The notes beneath the pieces are model-generated. The model was not told where the DNA came from. It did no database searches and worked only from the letters and a program-made list of their open reading frames with translations. This document shows, one piece after another, positions 8,249-16,639 of a stretch of DNA of 46,013 nt (positions are counted from its first letter, which is position 1; every line of letters starts with the position of its first letter). The stretch covers positions 1 to 46,013 of the forward strand of contig JAKPGL010000210.1 in NCBI GenBank assembly GCA_029550925.1. The letters run 5' to 3'. The translations under genes and the position numbers were made by a program. Source of the stretch: Planctomycetota bacterium (lineage in GTDB: Bacteria; Planctomycetota; Planctomycetia; Pirellulales; Thermoguttaceae).

Positions 8249-8898
8249 GGCGAGGGCTGGAATGGTAGGTAAGGCGATTGGCCCTCTAGGGCGAGGAGGG
8301 GAGGCCGGGTGAGATACCGTCACGGAGTTACGGGATCGCCGTAGCCTGGCTCTCTGGCATGTGCAATTCACGGGCGGGGGCGTCCGTGCTCTTTGGATTC
8401 CCGGAAGCGTCAGGGTTTGGCTCAGGCCGGCCGATCCGACGGGGGAGATTGTTCCAAAATCATCGATTGTATGGATTAGGCAGATGGGAAGATTTAGGCC
8501 GGAGAGGCCCGAGAAAACATTGGTTCCCAAAAGAGGAGTTGTTGGGAATGCAATTAGTTCGTGCGGATGGGTTGGTTCGAAAAAATACCTTTTAGAGGGT
8601 GCTTATTCGGTATCGTCTATATCATGGATACATTCACCCCAAAAAGTCGCCCCTCAGCTTCGTTGCAGAATTGGCTGCTTAGCCGTCGATAGTTTGCTCT
8701 GGGCAAGACGAAATTTTGTACTACTACAGCCGACCGAAGGAGTTGCTAGTTTTTATCCCGAGGGGGCCATAGGGCGTCCTTCCCGCCAAAACGGCAGTCC
8801 AGAAGTTCCGCCCTTGGCCGCCGCAACGAGAGGCCGTCCGAGTCCCCGCCCGCCAGAGCGAGGGTGGACGCGGAGGACAGAGGCCCTCGTAGGGAACG

Positions 8899-8913
8899 CC
8901 GTCTGTTAGACGG
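8899..8913. repeat. Short hairpin CCGTCT-GTT-AGACGG
   Basis: A perfect 6-bp stem around GTT. It belongs to the family of short hairpins that share the central CT-GTT(T)-AG and differ in the outer stem (see 10239-10258 and 24455-24471). Confidence 0.55.
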
Positions 8914-9074
8914 TAAGGATGTCGGTGAACCGGCATTCGAAGCGGTCTGACAGACAGGGTTGCAACACAGCCGCCGCTTGCGTCGGAATGACAGGAGCGG
9001 CGGATAGTTTCCTTTGGCGGAAGGGTTACGGATTTTTAAGGAATACACCTTTGCAGAGCTACTATCCTATACCG

Positions 9075-9917
9075 ATGCTGGGCAAGAGCAAGTCGCGGCG
9101 TCGATCGGCCGCAGCCGTGCAATCTCCTTTGGAGACGTATCTGCGCGAGATCAACGAAACGCCGCTATTGACGCCGGAAGAAGAGCAGGAGTTGGCGCTG
9201 GCCATCGGGCGTGGAGACCCGCTGGCGCGGGACCGGATGGTTCGGGCCAATTTGCGTCTGGTCGTGAATATCGCCCGTAGTTATACCGGCAAAGGGTTGA
9301 GCCTCCAAGACCTTATTGAAGAGGGCAATTTGGGGCTTTTGCGGGCGGTCGAAGGGTTCGACCCGGCGATGGGGACCCGGTTTTCCACCTACGCCAGTTA
9401 TTGGATCAAACAGTCGATCAAGCGGGCGTTGATCAATTGCGGCAAGACGATTCGCATTCCCGCCTACATGGTGGAGCTCCTGTCGAAATGGCGGCGGGCT
9501 AGTACCCGGTTGGCCGAGGAATTGGGCCGAACCCCTACCCCCGAAGAAGTGGCCCGGGTCCTTGGATTGCCTCGAAAAAAGCTGGCCATCATCAAAAAGG
9601 CCATCAAAATCTACAATCTCACCCCTCACGCCGATCAACCAGACAACGGATGGTCCCTGGGCGAAATCTTGATGGACGAGGACACCGGTACGCCCGATGA
9701 AGACCTCGTCAAGCAGGATAATCTGGTCCATATCATGGAACAGTTGGACAACATGGACCCGCGGGAGGCCACCGTACTGCGGATGCGGTTCGGCCTGGAC
9801 GATAACCAACCGAAAACCTTGAAAGAAATCGGCGAGGCCCTGGGACTGACGCGGGAACGGGTCCGACAGATCGAAACCGAAGCGCTGCAACGCCTGGCCG
9901 AAAGCCTGAATAAATAA
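9075..9917 (+). CDS. RNA polymerase sigma-70 family factor (RpoD/group 1-2 type)
   Basis: A 280-residue sigma factor. Region 1.2 is ETYLREINETPLLTPEEEQELA and region 2 is NLRLVVNIARSYTGKGLSLQDLIEEGNLGLLRAVEGFD. Region 2.4 is TRFSTYASYWIKQSIKRAL, region 3 follows, and region 4 holds the helix-turn-helix LKEIGEALGLTRERVRQIETEAL. Region 1.1 is absent, so it is a short group 1/2 or RpoD-like factor for housekeeping-type promoters. The ATG at 9075 has no Shine-Dalgarno sequence; an in-frame TTG at 9051 with AAGGA eight bases upstream would add eight residues and is a real alternative. The upstream in-frame extension to 8919 is repeat-derived and rejected. Confidence 0.93.
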   Translation: MLGKSKSRRRSAAAVQSPLETYLREINETPLLTPEEEQELALAIGRGDPLARDRMVRANLRLVVNIARSYTGKGLSLQDLIEEGNLGLLRAVEGFDPAMGTRFSTYASYWIKQSIKRALINCGKTIRIPAYMVELLSKWRRASTRLAEELGRTPTPEEVARVLGLPRKKLAIIKKAIKIYNLTPHADQPDNGWSLGEILMDEDTGTPDEDLVKQDNLVHIMEQLDNMDPREATVLRMRFGLDDNQPKTLKEIGEALGLTRERVRQIETEALQRLAESLNK

Positions 9918-9966
9918 TTCCCTCGGCACTCGCCGGGGATATGCACTCCAATTTGTCCAAAACGAG

Positions 9967-10174
9967 CCAGATGGTAACATTTTAGCCGAATGCAAAGGAG
10001 GCTTATTTTAGGGCGAAATTCGCCAGAATTGTCATCCCGCGAAAGCGGGAATCTGGACTTCTTGCAGCCTCTACTTGGGCAGAATAACAATGTAGTCGCC
10101 TCATAGTATCCTGGATTTCCGCTTGCGCGGGAATGACAAGGTACTGCATTCGGCTAAAATGTTAGACCAGATGG
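9967..10174. mobile_element. MITE-like element (copy A) with perfect terminal inverted repeats and target duplication
   Basis: The 19-bp ends TAACATTTTAGCCGAATGC (9975-9993) and GCATTCGGCTAAAATGTTA (10146-10164) are perfect inverted copies. The 8-mer CCAGATGG sits directly left (9967-9974) and again two bases beyond the right end (10167-10174), as expected for a target-site duplication. Inside are two inverted dRS3-like palindromes (10031-10053 and 10112-10137) around a core of about 60 bases. That core is inverted relative to the copies at 18866 and 21624. It has no coding capacity, so it would need a transposase from elsewhere. Confidence 0.8.
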
Positions 10175-10183
10175 AATTCACGG

Positions 10184-10309
10184 CGGCTCAGGCTAGACAT
10201 ACGTTACGTACGTTCGCTGTTTAGCGGGCGTCTTGTAGCGCCGCCTGTTTAGGCGGCGACGCTCAGCCTGGACAGGCTAAGTTACGGATAGCTCAGGCTA
10301 GACAGCCTA
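10184..10309. repeat. Cluster of short hairpin repeats at the 3' end of rsmA
   Basis: Hairpins CGCT-GTTT-AGCG (10215-10226), CGCCGCCT-GTTT-AGGCGGCG (10239-10258), AGCCT-GGAC-AGGCT (10265-10278) and AGGCT-AGAC-AGCCT (10295-10308) are interspersed with the word AAGTTACG. Read on the minus strand the unit is CGTAACTTAGGCTGTCTAGC, closely matching the units at 2030-2141. The last unit supplies the final codons and TAG stop of rsmA (GTA ACT TAG). Confidence 0.65.
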
Positions 10310-11212
10310 AGTTACGTGGCGGCGGATTGTCTCGGACAGTTGGAGCATTTGCTGAGGGCTGAGCGCCTCGGCCCGTTCTTGGCCGGTAAGGCCCAGCTCG
10401 GCTAGGACGGCATCCACGTCGGCCTTATCCAATCTGCCCTTCACCGCGCCGAGCAATTCCGACCGCAACAATTTGCGCCGATGTTGGAAAAGGTCCCGGA
10501 CAAACTGATGGAAGAAATCTCGATCCGGGATCTGCGCCCGTTTGGCTTCATCGGGACGGATTCGCAAAATGGCCGACGACACCTTCGGCCTGGGCCAAAA
10601 GACCTCCGGCGGCATCACCCGCACGAGTTCCACCGTGCACTGCGTCTGGACCCAGATGCTCAGGGCGCCGTAGTCTTTGGTGCTCGGCTTGGCGGTGATC
10701 CGGTCGGCCAATTCTTTCTGAATGGTAACGGTCATCAGTTGCGGCGGCCTGTCCAGAGTCAACAGGTTCGACAGGAGCGGCGTAGCGATCTGATACGGCA
10801 GGTTGGCCGCCAGTTTCCATCGCCGATTTGGCTTTTGGGCCAGATGTTTTTCCACCTCGGCCAGCATCTGCGGGTTCAATTGGCTTTTGCGGGCCAAGGC
10901 GTCCATCTGGAGCATGACTACGTTGGGGAATTGGACCAAGTGTTCGCAGGCCAAGCGATACAGGTCTTCATCGATCTCCACGGTAACGACCACCGCCGCC
11001 CGCTCCGCCAGCATAGCCGTTAGCGATCCTGCCCCTGTGCCCACCTCCAGGACCACATCGTCGGGGCCCAACTCGGCCGAATCGGCAATCAAACGGACCA
11101 GATTCAAGTCGATCAAAAAGTTTTGCCCCAACTTTTTATGCAGATCAATGCCTGCCTCGGCAAACCGCTGCCGGAGAAACGAAAGCGTCTGACGCTGTTC
11201 TGATCCTGTCAT
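10307..11212 (-). CDS. rsmA: 16S rRNA (adenine1518-N6/adenine1519-N6)-dimethyltransferase
   Basis: A 301-residue KsgA/RsmA enzyme that dimethylates two adjacent adenines in the 3' hairpin of 16S rRNA using S-adenosylmethionine. The motifs are KKLGQNFLID near the N-terminus, the SAM-binding VLEVGTGAGSLT, the acidic VEIDEDLY, and the catalytic NLPYQIATPLL (family NLPYxIxTP). A C-terminal helical domain completes the usual length. The start is ATG 11212, which has AAGGAG ten bases upstream. A longer frame from 11314 would overlap mgtE and add 34 residues with no family counterpart. It is the last gene of the minus-strand run, 83 bases after mgtE. Confidence 0.95.
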   Translation of the reverse strand: MTGSEQRQTLSFLRQRFAEAGIDLHKKLGQNFLIDLNLVRLIADSAELGPDDVVLEVGTGAGSLTAMLAERAAVVVTVEIDEDLYRLACEHLVQFPNVVMLQMDALARKSQLNPQMLAEVEKHLAQKPNRRWKLAANLPYQIATPLLSNLLTLDRPPQLMTVTIQKELADRITAKPSTKDYGALSIWVQTQCTVELVRVMPPEVFWPRPKVSSAILRIRPDEAKRAQIPDRDFFHQFVRDLFQHRRKLLRSELLGAVKGRLDKADVDAVLAELGLTGQERAEALSPQQMLQLSETIRRHVT

Positions 11213-11295
11213 GGCGTCCAAGCTCCTTGATGGATTAGGCCCCATTTGAGACAGATGGCCTTCTCCCCATGCGCTAAGACCGTCCGAAACGGAGT

Positions 11296-12672
11296 TCATC
11301 CCAGCGGCAGCCACAAATGGGCGATATTGAAGTAAAGGACAATCCCGGTTACGTCAACAAACGTGGCCACAAACGGACTGGAGGCAAAACCCGGATCGAA
11401 TCCAAGCCGTTTGAAAATCAGCGGCAACATCGACCCGACCAGGGTACCCCACAAACAGATAGCGGCCACACTCTGAGCGATGACAAAGGCCAAGACCCAA
11501 TGGTTCACGGAACCGAGCACACTTTGGGGCGTCGCTGCCGCCCGCAAAAAGCCGATCGCCCCTAAGGTGCATCCTAAAGCAACGCCCATCAGCAGTTCGT
11601 GTCGGAAGACCCGCCACCAATCCCGAGTCTGCACCTGTCCGACAGCCAACGCTCGGGTAACCAGGGTGGCGGCCTGAGAGCCGGAGTTGCCGCCGGTCGA
11701 AATGCATAGAGGTACAAAAAGGGCCAGGGCCACTACCGCTTGAATGGCGGCCTCGAAATGCGCCAGGGCGGTGAAGGTGAACAGCTCGGCCACAAAGAGC
11801 ATACAAAGCCAACCGGCCCGTTTACGCCAAACTGTTATAAAAGGCATTTCGAGAAAGTTATCCACCATCGGAGTAATACCAGCCATCCGGTGGGCGTCTT
11901 CGGTGGCCTCTTCCATGAAGGTATCGATCACGTCGTCGTGGGTGATGATACCCAACAGATGCCGCTCTTCATCCACGACCGGAATGGCCAGCAAGTCGAA
12001 GTCGGCCACTTTGCGCGCCACTTCTTCTTGGTCTTCGGTTACCAGCACGGTGATCAGTTCGGTCTCCATAATTTCCCGTACGGGCAGATCCGGTTTCGCC
12101 AGGGCGGATACCAGCGCCCTGGCCGACACTACGCCGACCAGGTGCTCTTGTTCATCGACGACATAGATATAGTAAATGGTTTCTAGTTGTTCGGCTTGTC
12201 GGGTGATTTCGTCGAGGGCTTGGCGCACGCTGACCGACTCGAGGAGTTTTGCGTAGTTGGTGGTCATTCGGGCGCCGGCGGTGTTTTCCGGATAGGCGGT
12301 CAGACGTAAAATATCCCGCCGATCTTCTGGGGCGACTAAGGGCAACAGTTCGGACATGACCGCCGGATCGACTTCTTTAAGGATGTCGGCCCGGTCGTCG
12401 GGCGCCAGCAGACCTATAAGTTCCGCCGCTTCTTTTCGGTCGATCGTTTCGATAATGGTTTTCTGTTTTTCGCGATCCAGATAGGTGAAAATCTCCATCC
12501 GCCGATGCGGATCCGTATGTTGCAGAATGGCCCAAGATTCCTGAGGATCGAGACCTTCCATGAATTCGGCGGTACGGGCCGGGTGCAGGGCGGTGCAAAA
12601 TTCCTCCATCTCAGCCGTATTATTCTCCGCCAACATCTCGCGCAATTCAGGCAGATATAGGGTGTTCGTCAT
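11296..12672 (-). CDS. mgtE: Magnesium transporter MgtE
   Basis: 458 residues. The N-terminal superhelical MgtE_N domain (about 1-120, with repeated 'ELLPLVAPEDRRDIL' type units) is followed by a tandem CBS pair (about 120-250, including 'HDDVIDTFMEEATEDAHRMAG'). Five membrane helices end with the conserved pore segments NSGSQAATLVTRALA and PFVATFVDVTGI. The CBS and N domains gate this Mg2+ channel by sensing cytoplasmic magnesium. ATG 12672 has GGGAG eight bases upstream; the 11 extra residues of a longer frame are not expected. No M-box riboswitch was recognised in the 150-base upstream gap. Confidence 0.95.
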   Translation of the reverse strand: MTNTLYLPELREMLAENNTAEMEEFCTALHPARTAEFMEGLDPQESWAILQHTDPHRRMEIFTYLDREKQKTIIETIDRKEAAELIGLLAPDDRADILKEVDPAVMSELLPLVAPEDRRDILRLTAYPENTAGARMTTNYAKLLESVSVRQALDEITRQAEQLETIYYIYVVDEQEHLVGVVSARALVSALAKPDLPVREIMETELITVLVTEDQEEVARKVADFDLLAIPVVDEERHLLGIITHDDVIDTFMEEATEDAHRMAGITPMVDNFLEMPFITVWRKRAGWLCMLFVAELFTFTALAHFEAAIQAVVALALFVPLCISTGGNSGSQAATLVTRALAVGQVQTRDWWRVFRHELLMGVALGCTLGAIGFLRAAATPQSVLGSVNHWVLAFVIAQSVAAICLWGTLVGSMLPLIFKRLGFDPGFASSPFVATFVDVTGIVLYFNIAHLWLPLG

Positions 12673-12825
12673 GGTCGGTCTCCCGGGAGAATTGGGATAG
12701 AACAACGAGGCCTTTCAGGATCGGCAAACCTGGACTAAAGGGTTGAGGATAAGGAAAACCGCTGATTTCGAGAAGGGGGACGGTTTGTCAAATGGCCCAA
12801 AAGACGGATGAACCGAGAGAAGCCT

Positions 12826-13617
12826 TTAAGGGGACGCTTCCAAAAGCCGAGGGTGAATGCCTCCTTCGGCCCGCACGATTTGCCAGGAGGCTTTCTGCTC
12901 CCGATCCAGCAAGTATCGCTTCATATCCACTCCGACAAAGAAAGTGGTCCTTTGCCCTCGAAGCGGAAAACTCACTGCATAGACCAGAAGCACTTCGTCG
13001 GTGTTATCTTGCCGGCGCTGGGCTTCGGTTCCGACATAGTGGATATCGGCTTTGTCGCCCAAGGCCAACAAGGTGCGAACCAGGTGAGGGCCTTGCGATT
13101 GCAACGGCCGCGGCTGGCCGTTGCCTACATATTCCCACAAAAGGGCGTGCTGCCGCGGGTTTTGCCGATAATACGCCAGGAGGGCCTCCTCACGATCGAA
13201 CGGCTGACGGGACTTCGGATGAAGGGTCAGTTGATAGGCCTTATGGGGTTGTCCGGTGCGGAGTAGATCAAACCACGTTTCGGCAACTTCCTTGGCTTCC
13301 TGCCGCACCAGATGCCGCATAGTCAACCAATGGGCCGGCGCCGCTGCCGCCCAGAACCACGAAAGCACCAACCCCGCCCAGGCCGCCTTCCGTCCCAGGA
13401 GGTTCTCATTCCGCGCCAAGGCGATGAAAGCCGCCGCACTGCTTGCCAGTCCCAGCAGAGGAAGTCCATAAAGCCATTCTTCATACAAGGCCGTAAACGA
13501 CAAAAGGCCCAAAATCAGCCCGGCAATGGCCCACGGACAAGGCCGCCGATACTGAACCAACGCCGCCTCTTGGGCGTCGCTAGAAAGATATGCGAGCGGG
13601 GATTCCGGTTCCGTCAT
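12826..13617 (-). CDS. Membrane protein of unknown function
   Basis: 263 residues. Residues 28-115 hold about three hydrophobic segments in an arrangement like DUF4190 proteins (CPWAIAGLILGLLSF, GLPLLGLASSAAAFIAL, AAWAGLVLSWFWAAAAP). After this comes a soluble domain of about 145 residues starting with RQEAKEVAETWFDLLRTGQPHKAYQLT, which resembles the NTF2-like or 'tail' domains that follow a membrane anchor. No catalytic motif is recognised. The gene lies 30 bases after the CvpA-like gene and is probably co-transcribed with it. The function is unknown. Confidence 0.8.
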   Translation of the reverse strand: MTEPESPLAYLSSDAQEAALVQYRRPCPWAIAGLILGLLSFTALYEEWLYGLPLLGLASSAAAFIALARNENLLGRKAAWAGLVLSWFWAAAAPAHWLTMRHLVRQEAKEVAETWFDLLRTGQPHKAYQLTLHPKSRQPFDREEALLAYYRQNPRQHALLWEYVGNGQPRPLQSQGPHLVRTLLALGDKADIHYVGTEAQRRQDNTDEVLLVYAVSFPLRGQRTTFFVGVDMKRYLLDREQKASWQIVRAEGGIHPRLLEASP

Positions 13618-13647
13618 AGGAAAACCTACCTCTTCGGAAACGAAGGG

Positions 13648-14490
13648 TCATCGCGGAATGACGTCGGACTCCATCACCCGAGGGGTTCCATGCTGTTCGA
13701 CGTACTGCTCCAACCAACGGCGTCGGGCCGCATATTTCGGTACGAAATCTCCTTGCCGATCAAAAACCGCCAGATATTTTTCGGATTCCTTTTCTGCGGC
13801 GCCGTATCGGCCCAGTTCATCGTCCGCCAAGGTGCGGCAGAAAGGACCCAGGGACATTTTCTGCACAAAACCGGCCCATTGGAGATCGGGGGCGAGGAAA
13901 AAGAAGTTACTTTCTCCGGGTTGAAAACCGCCGCCCATAAATCGCTCGGCCAAAGGCGCCGTGTGGAACGTAAACATGGTAAAGCACACCATCACATAAC
14001 CAACCCACAGACCAAAAAAGGCCCCGCCGATCTGATCCACAATTTTCCGAAACCGCAACTTCACCCGGGAGATAAAATCGGTCAACAGCCGGAATACAAT
14101 CAAAAATATACAGAAAAGCCCCCAGAGACACAAAAAGTCCCAGAAAAACGTAAACGTAGGTTCCTGCTCTTCGGCGAAACGGGCCAACGGCTCCCAAAAA
14201 TTGACGGCCAACAGGGCGGCAAAAACCACATTCACTAGCCGAATCGCATTGCTCCACAACCCTTCCGGATAAAGCGTCCCCGCACAAGCCGCCAAAATCG
14301 CCAACATCAATAGCGGCAGCAACACCGCATACCCGCTTTTTTCTCCTGCTCCCGCCGACTGCGGCACGACCAAGCTGCCGCCGTTACTGGCCAGCAACCC
14401 CAAGCTGCTTTGCGCATGGACCGTCAGTTCGGTCGCGAACCATATCAACCCTGCCAGACCAATCGCAATCCCTAACGCTGCTCGTTTCAT
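13648..14490 (-). CDS. CvpA-like integral membrane protein
   Basis: 280 residues from ATG 14490 (AGAAGG nine bases upstream); a longer frame from 14565 has poorer initiation context. A signal or anchor helix at 6-27 is followed by a loop and four further hydrophobic segments between about 50 and 190. The middle part (NAIRLVNVVFAALLAVNF... FRKIVDQIGGAFFGLWVGYVM) matches the CvpA/colicin V production fold: helix, small-residue helix, then an Asp-x-x-GG turn before the last helix. The C-terminal ~90 residues are soluble. It is encoded directly after the PilB-like gene and may belong to the same transcript. The function is inferred only at family level. Confidence 0.72.
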   Translation of the reverse strand: MKRAALGIAIGLAGLIWFATELTVHAQSSLGLLASNGGSLVVPQSAGAGEKSGYAVLLPLLMLAILAACAGTLYPEGLWSNAIRLVNVVFAALLAVNFWEPLARFAEEQEPTFTFFWDFLCLWGLFCIFLIVFRLLTDFISRVKLRFRKIVDQIGGAFFGLWVGYVMVCFTMFTFHTAPLAERFMGGGFQPGESNFFFLAPDLQWAGFVQKMSLGPFCRTLADDELGRYGAAEKESEKYLAVFDRQGDFVPKYAARRRWLEQYVEQHGTPRVMESDVIPR

Positions 14491-14574
14491 ACGAAAAAAC
14501 CTTCTGTCTGGTTCAGAAAACGCTCGAAAGATTTTTCCTATTTCTTTCGTCTTTTTCTTTCCCATTGGGCCATC

Positions 14575-16350
14575 TTATAGTTTCATCACTCGGGAGAGTT
14601 CCTGTAGAGAAGTAACGCCTTTAGCGACCAACAGGAGCCCCTCCTCTTGCATAGTGCGCATGCCTGCCTTTTGGGCGGCTTTGCGCAATAGGTCCAGTTT
14701 CGGCGCTGCCGTCAGCACTTTCCGAATTGTATCGTCGATGGTCCACCATTCGAAAAGTCCCGTCAGCCCGTAATAGCCGATGCCGCCGCACTGTTCGCAC
14801 GGCTCGATGGTCGGTTGTTCCGGCGTGGGCTGCGGCGGACGATAAAACGTCAACGCCTTTCCCGCTGGGAACCCGAGCTGTTGGAGCACCTGCGGCGTGG
14901 GCTGATACGCCTGCTTGCACTTGTCGCACAGTTTGCGGATGAGCCGCTGGTTCAACACACCATTGACATAGGCGGCAAATTCCGCCTGCGGCGCCTTCAA
15001 GGCCAACACCCGCAGAAGCGCCTCCGCACACTCCTTCGCCCGGATCGTACTGACCGCGCCCAGTTGGTCCTCCTTTTCCATCTGTGCACAAAGCATTTTG
15101 ATCGTTTCGCCGTTGACCAAATCCCGGATCACGATCACATTCGGATATAGTCGAAAGACTTTCTGCAAGATGCTTGCCGGCGTTTCGCCCTTGGATGAGT
15201 CGTAGGTATGGACCGGGATATTTTCGATCTCGTCGTACCGATGCTGCACATCTTCAACCGCCAAAAACTCCCGAAGAAAACGGTCCTGATTTCTCAGCAG
15301 TACATCGGTCGTCGTTCGAAGCCCGCCGCCCGGCATGGCCGACAAAAGCACCAGCCCCTTCGGTCGGTTCATCGCCTCTTGGATGGCTTCCTGGATTTTG
15401 TCCCGCACGCCCAGCTCGGCCAGGGTCTTGAAACGGACGCCCTTGGTGGTCAGTTGCAAGACCACCCGTTCGCCGGTGGGCGTACCCTGGCTGAGAAATA
15501 CGCCGGGATAAAGCTGCTCCTTGTATCTGGCCTGGAATTGGCCTTCCTGCTTGCTCTGGCGATCCGCAGGATTCAGGCCGCAGAGGATTTTCAGGGCTTC
15601 CAGGGCGGGGTCGCCGTCTTCTCGGCTGATCGCTTCCGCCGGGTGCCACACCGTGTCAATCTGATGTTTGACGCCTACGCCCTGCTGGGTGTAATCCAGC
15701 AGTATGGACGTAGCCCGGCGATCCAGGGCCTCGGCCAAGATGCGGCGGGCGATATTGAAACCGGGTTTCTGACGGGCGGCAATCATCCGCGCTTGATCGA
15801 CTTGCGGACTCGGGCCGCCCCGAGCCTCCAGCAAAAGCGGCGGACCTTTCTCGTAGGCCGCTTTCCTCTCCGCCTCCACTTTCACCCCAACCATCCGCAA
15901 ACGCTGCGCAAACCAGTACCGCAAATGCTCCGGCGTCAGCACCCGCTCATCCGACGGAACACGGGCGTTCCGATGCAGAATATATGCGGTAAGCGGTCCT
16001 ACATAAGCCGCCAGCAGCAACCCAAACGCCAACCAGAAATACGGAATCCCCAACCATACCAACACCATCGCCGCCAAAAAGCTTCCAAAGACAATCGGAT
16101 TCCATAGAAAATAGTCCAACTTCTTCTCTTGCAGGTCTCGGTTGACCCAGTCGGTCGTGGCCACCCAGCAGAGAAACAACAGCCAGCAGGCAGCCAGTTT
16201 GGGCCAACTCAGATAATATCCCGGCCCAGACCATCCCCGCTGAAACGTATATTCCGGCATGGCCGACTGGGCGCAGACCGGCCCCGCCCATAAAAGCACG
16301 AAAATCCCTACTCCCATCCAACCGATCCACCTTGTCCGATTGCGTCGCAT
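14575..16350 (-). CDS. Membrane-anchored, degenerate PilB/GspE-family ATPase-like protein
   Basis: 591 residues. A signal or anchor helix (10-28) and three more hydrophobic segments (about 50-125) precede a PilB/GspE-like body. The family's Asp-box region is altered (RRATSILLDYT where ASDIHxEP is usual). The Walker A loop near residue 340 reads PGGGLRTTT instead of PTGSGKTTT, losing the nucleotide-binding Lys. The Walker B region reads PNVIVIRDLVNGET instead of PDxxxVGEIRDxET. The His-box (TLHTN) is replaced by STIRAK. The C-terminal zinc motif is kept: CDKC near 475 and CEQC near 517. It is therefore probably a non-hydrolysing structural or regulatory paralogue. It lies next to an intact pilT. 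Confidence 0.85.
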   Translation of the reverse strand: MRRNRTRWIGWMGVGIFVLLWAGPVCAQSAMPEYTFQRGWSGPGYYLSWPKLAACWLLFLCWVATTDWVNRDLQEKKLDYFLWNPIVFGSFLAAMVLVWLGIPYFWLAFGLLLAAYVGPLTAYILHRNARVPSDERVLTPEHLRYWFAQRLRMVGVKVEAERKAAYEKGPPLLLEARGGPSPQVDQARMIAARQKPGFNIARRILAEALDRRATSILLDYTQQGVGVKHQIDTVWHPAEAISREDGDPALEALKILCGLNPADRQSKQEGQFQARYKEQLYPGVFLSQGTPTGERVVLQLTTKGVRFKTLAELGVRDKIQEAIQEAMNRPKGLVLLSAMPGGGLRTTTDVLLRNQDRFLREFLAVEDVQHRYDEIENIPVHTYDSSKGETPASILQKVFRLYPNVIVIRDLVNGETIKMLCAQMEKEDQLGAVSTIRAKECAEALLRVLALKAPQAEFAAYVNGVLNQRLIRKLCDKCKQAYQPTPQVLQQLGFPAGKALTFYRPPQPTPEQPTIEPCEQCGGIGYYGLTGLFEWWTIDDTIRKVLTAAPKLDLLRKAAQKAGMRTMQEEGLLLVAKGVTSLQELSRVMKL

Positions 16351-16639
16351 GGATGAACTCTCGCCAAATCGTCGTGTTGGGAAGGGCTTCGGACGCCAGC
16401 CCGAAGTCCACCCTAACCCTGGGACAGTGATTCTCCTGTTGGAAAAAATAGCCGTTTTACAAACTCCAAGGAAAAAATCCGGCAGAGCAGCGTCCGCTGC
16501 CCGCTTCGGAAAACCATCGTTTTACAATGGAAAACGATCTCCCTCAAGAACCTCCTCACAACGAACGGGATAAATGCATCTTGGGGAACGGGATATTGTT
16601 GGACCGGTTGGGAGGAGATTCCGGAGATTCTACCAGAGA

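Larger units (their letters stand above)
7948..9050. other. 1.1-kb gene-free, repeat-rich stretch between rpsA and the sigma factor gene
   Basis: No open frame here has protein-like content; the longest (182 codons from 8361) runs through repeats. Recognisable items: a 13-bp perfect inverted repeat CTGGCCGTCGAGA/TCTCGACGGCCAG (8212-8224, 8236-8248) sharing its sequence with 41-56 and 42947-42963; a GC-rich block at 8279-8311 resembling the interior of those copies; a CCGTCT-GTT-AGACGG hairpin at 8899-8913; and a partial GTCGGAATGACAG at 8973-8996 reminiscent of the dRS3-like repeats. It looks like decayed or nested small repeats. Confidence 0.5.

Noticed and set aside
8361-8909. 182-codon open frame between rpsA and the sigma factor
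   Set aside because: It runs through inverted repeats and hairpins, has no ribosome-binding site and no protein-like pattern.
13312-14238. 308-codon open frame on the plus strand
   Set aside because: Antisense to two membrane-protein genes; the product is basic and low complexity.
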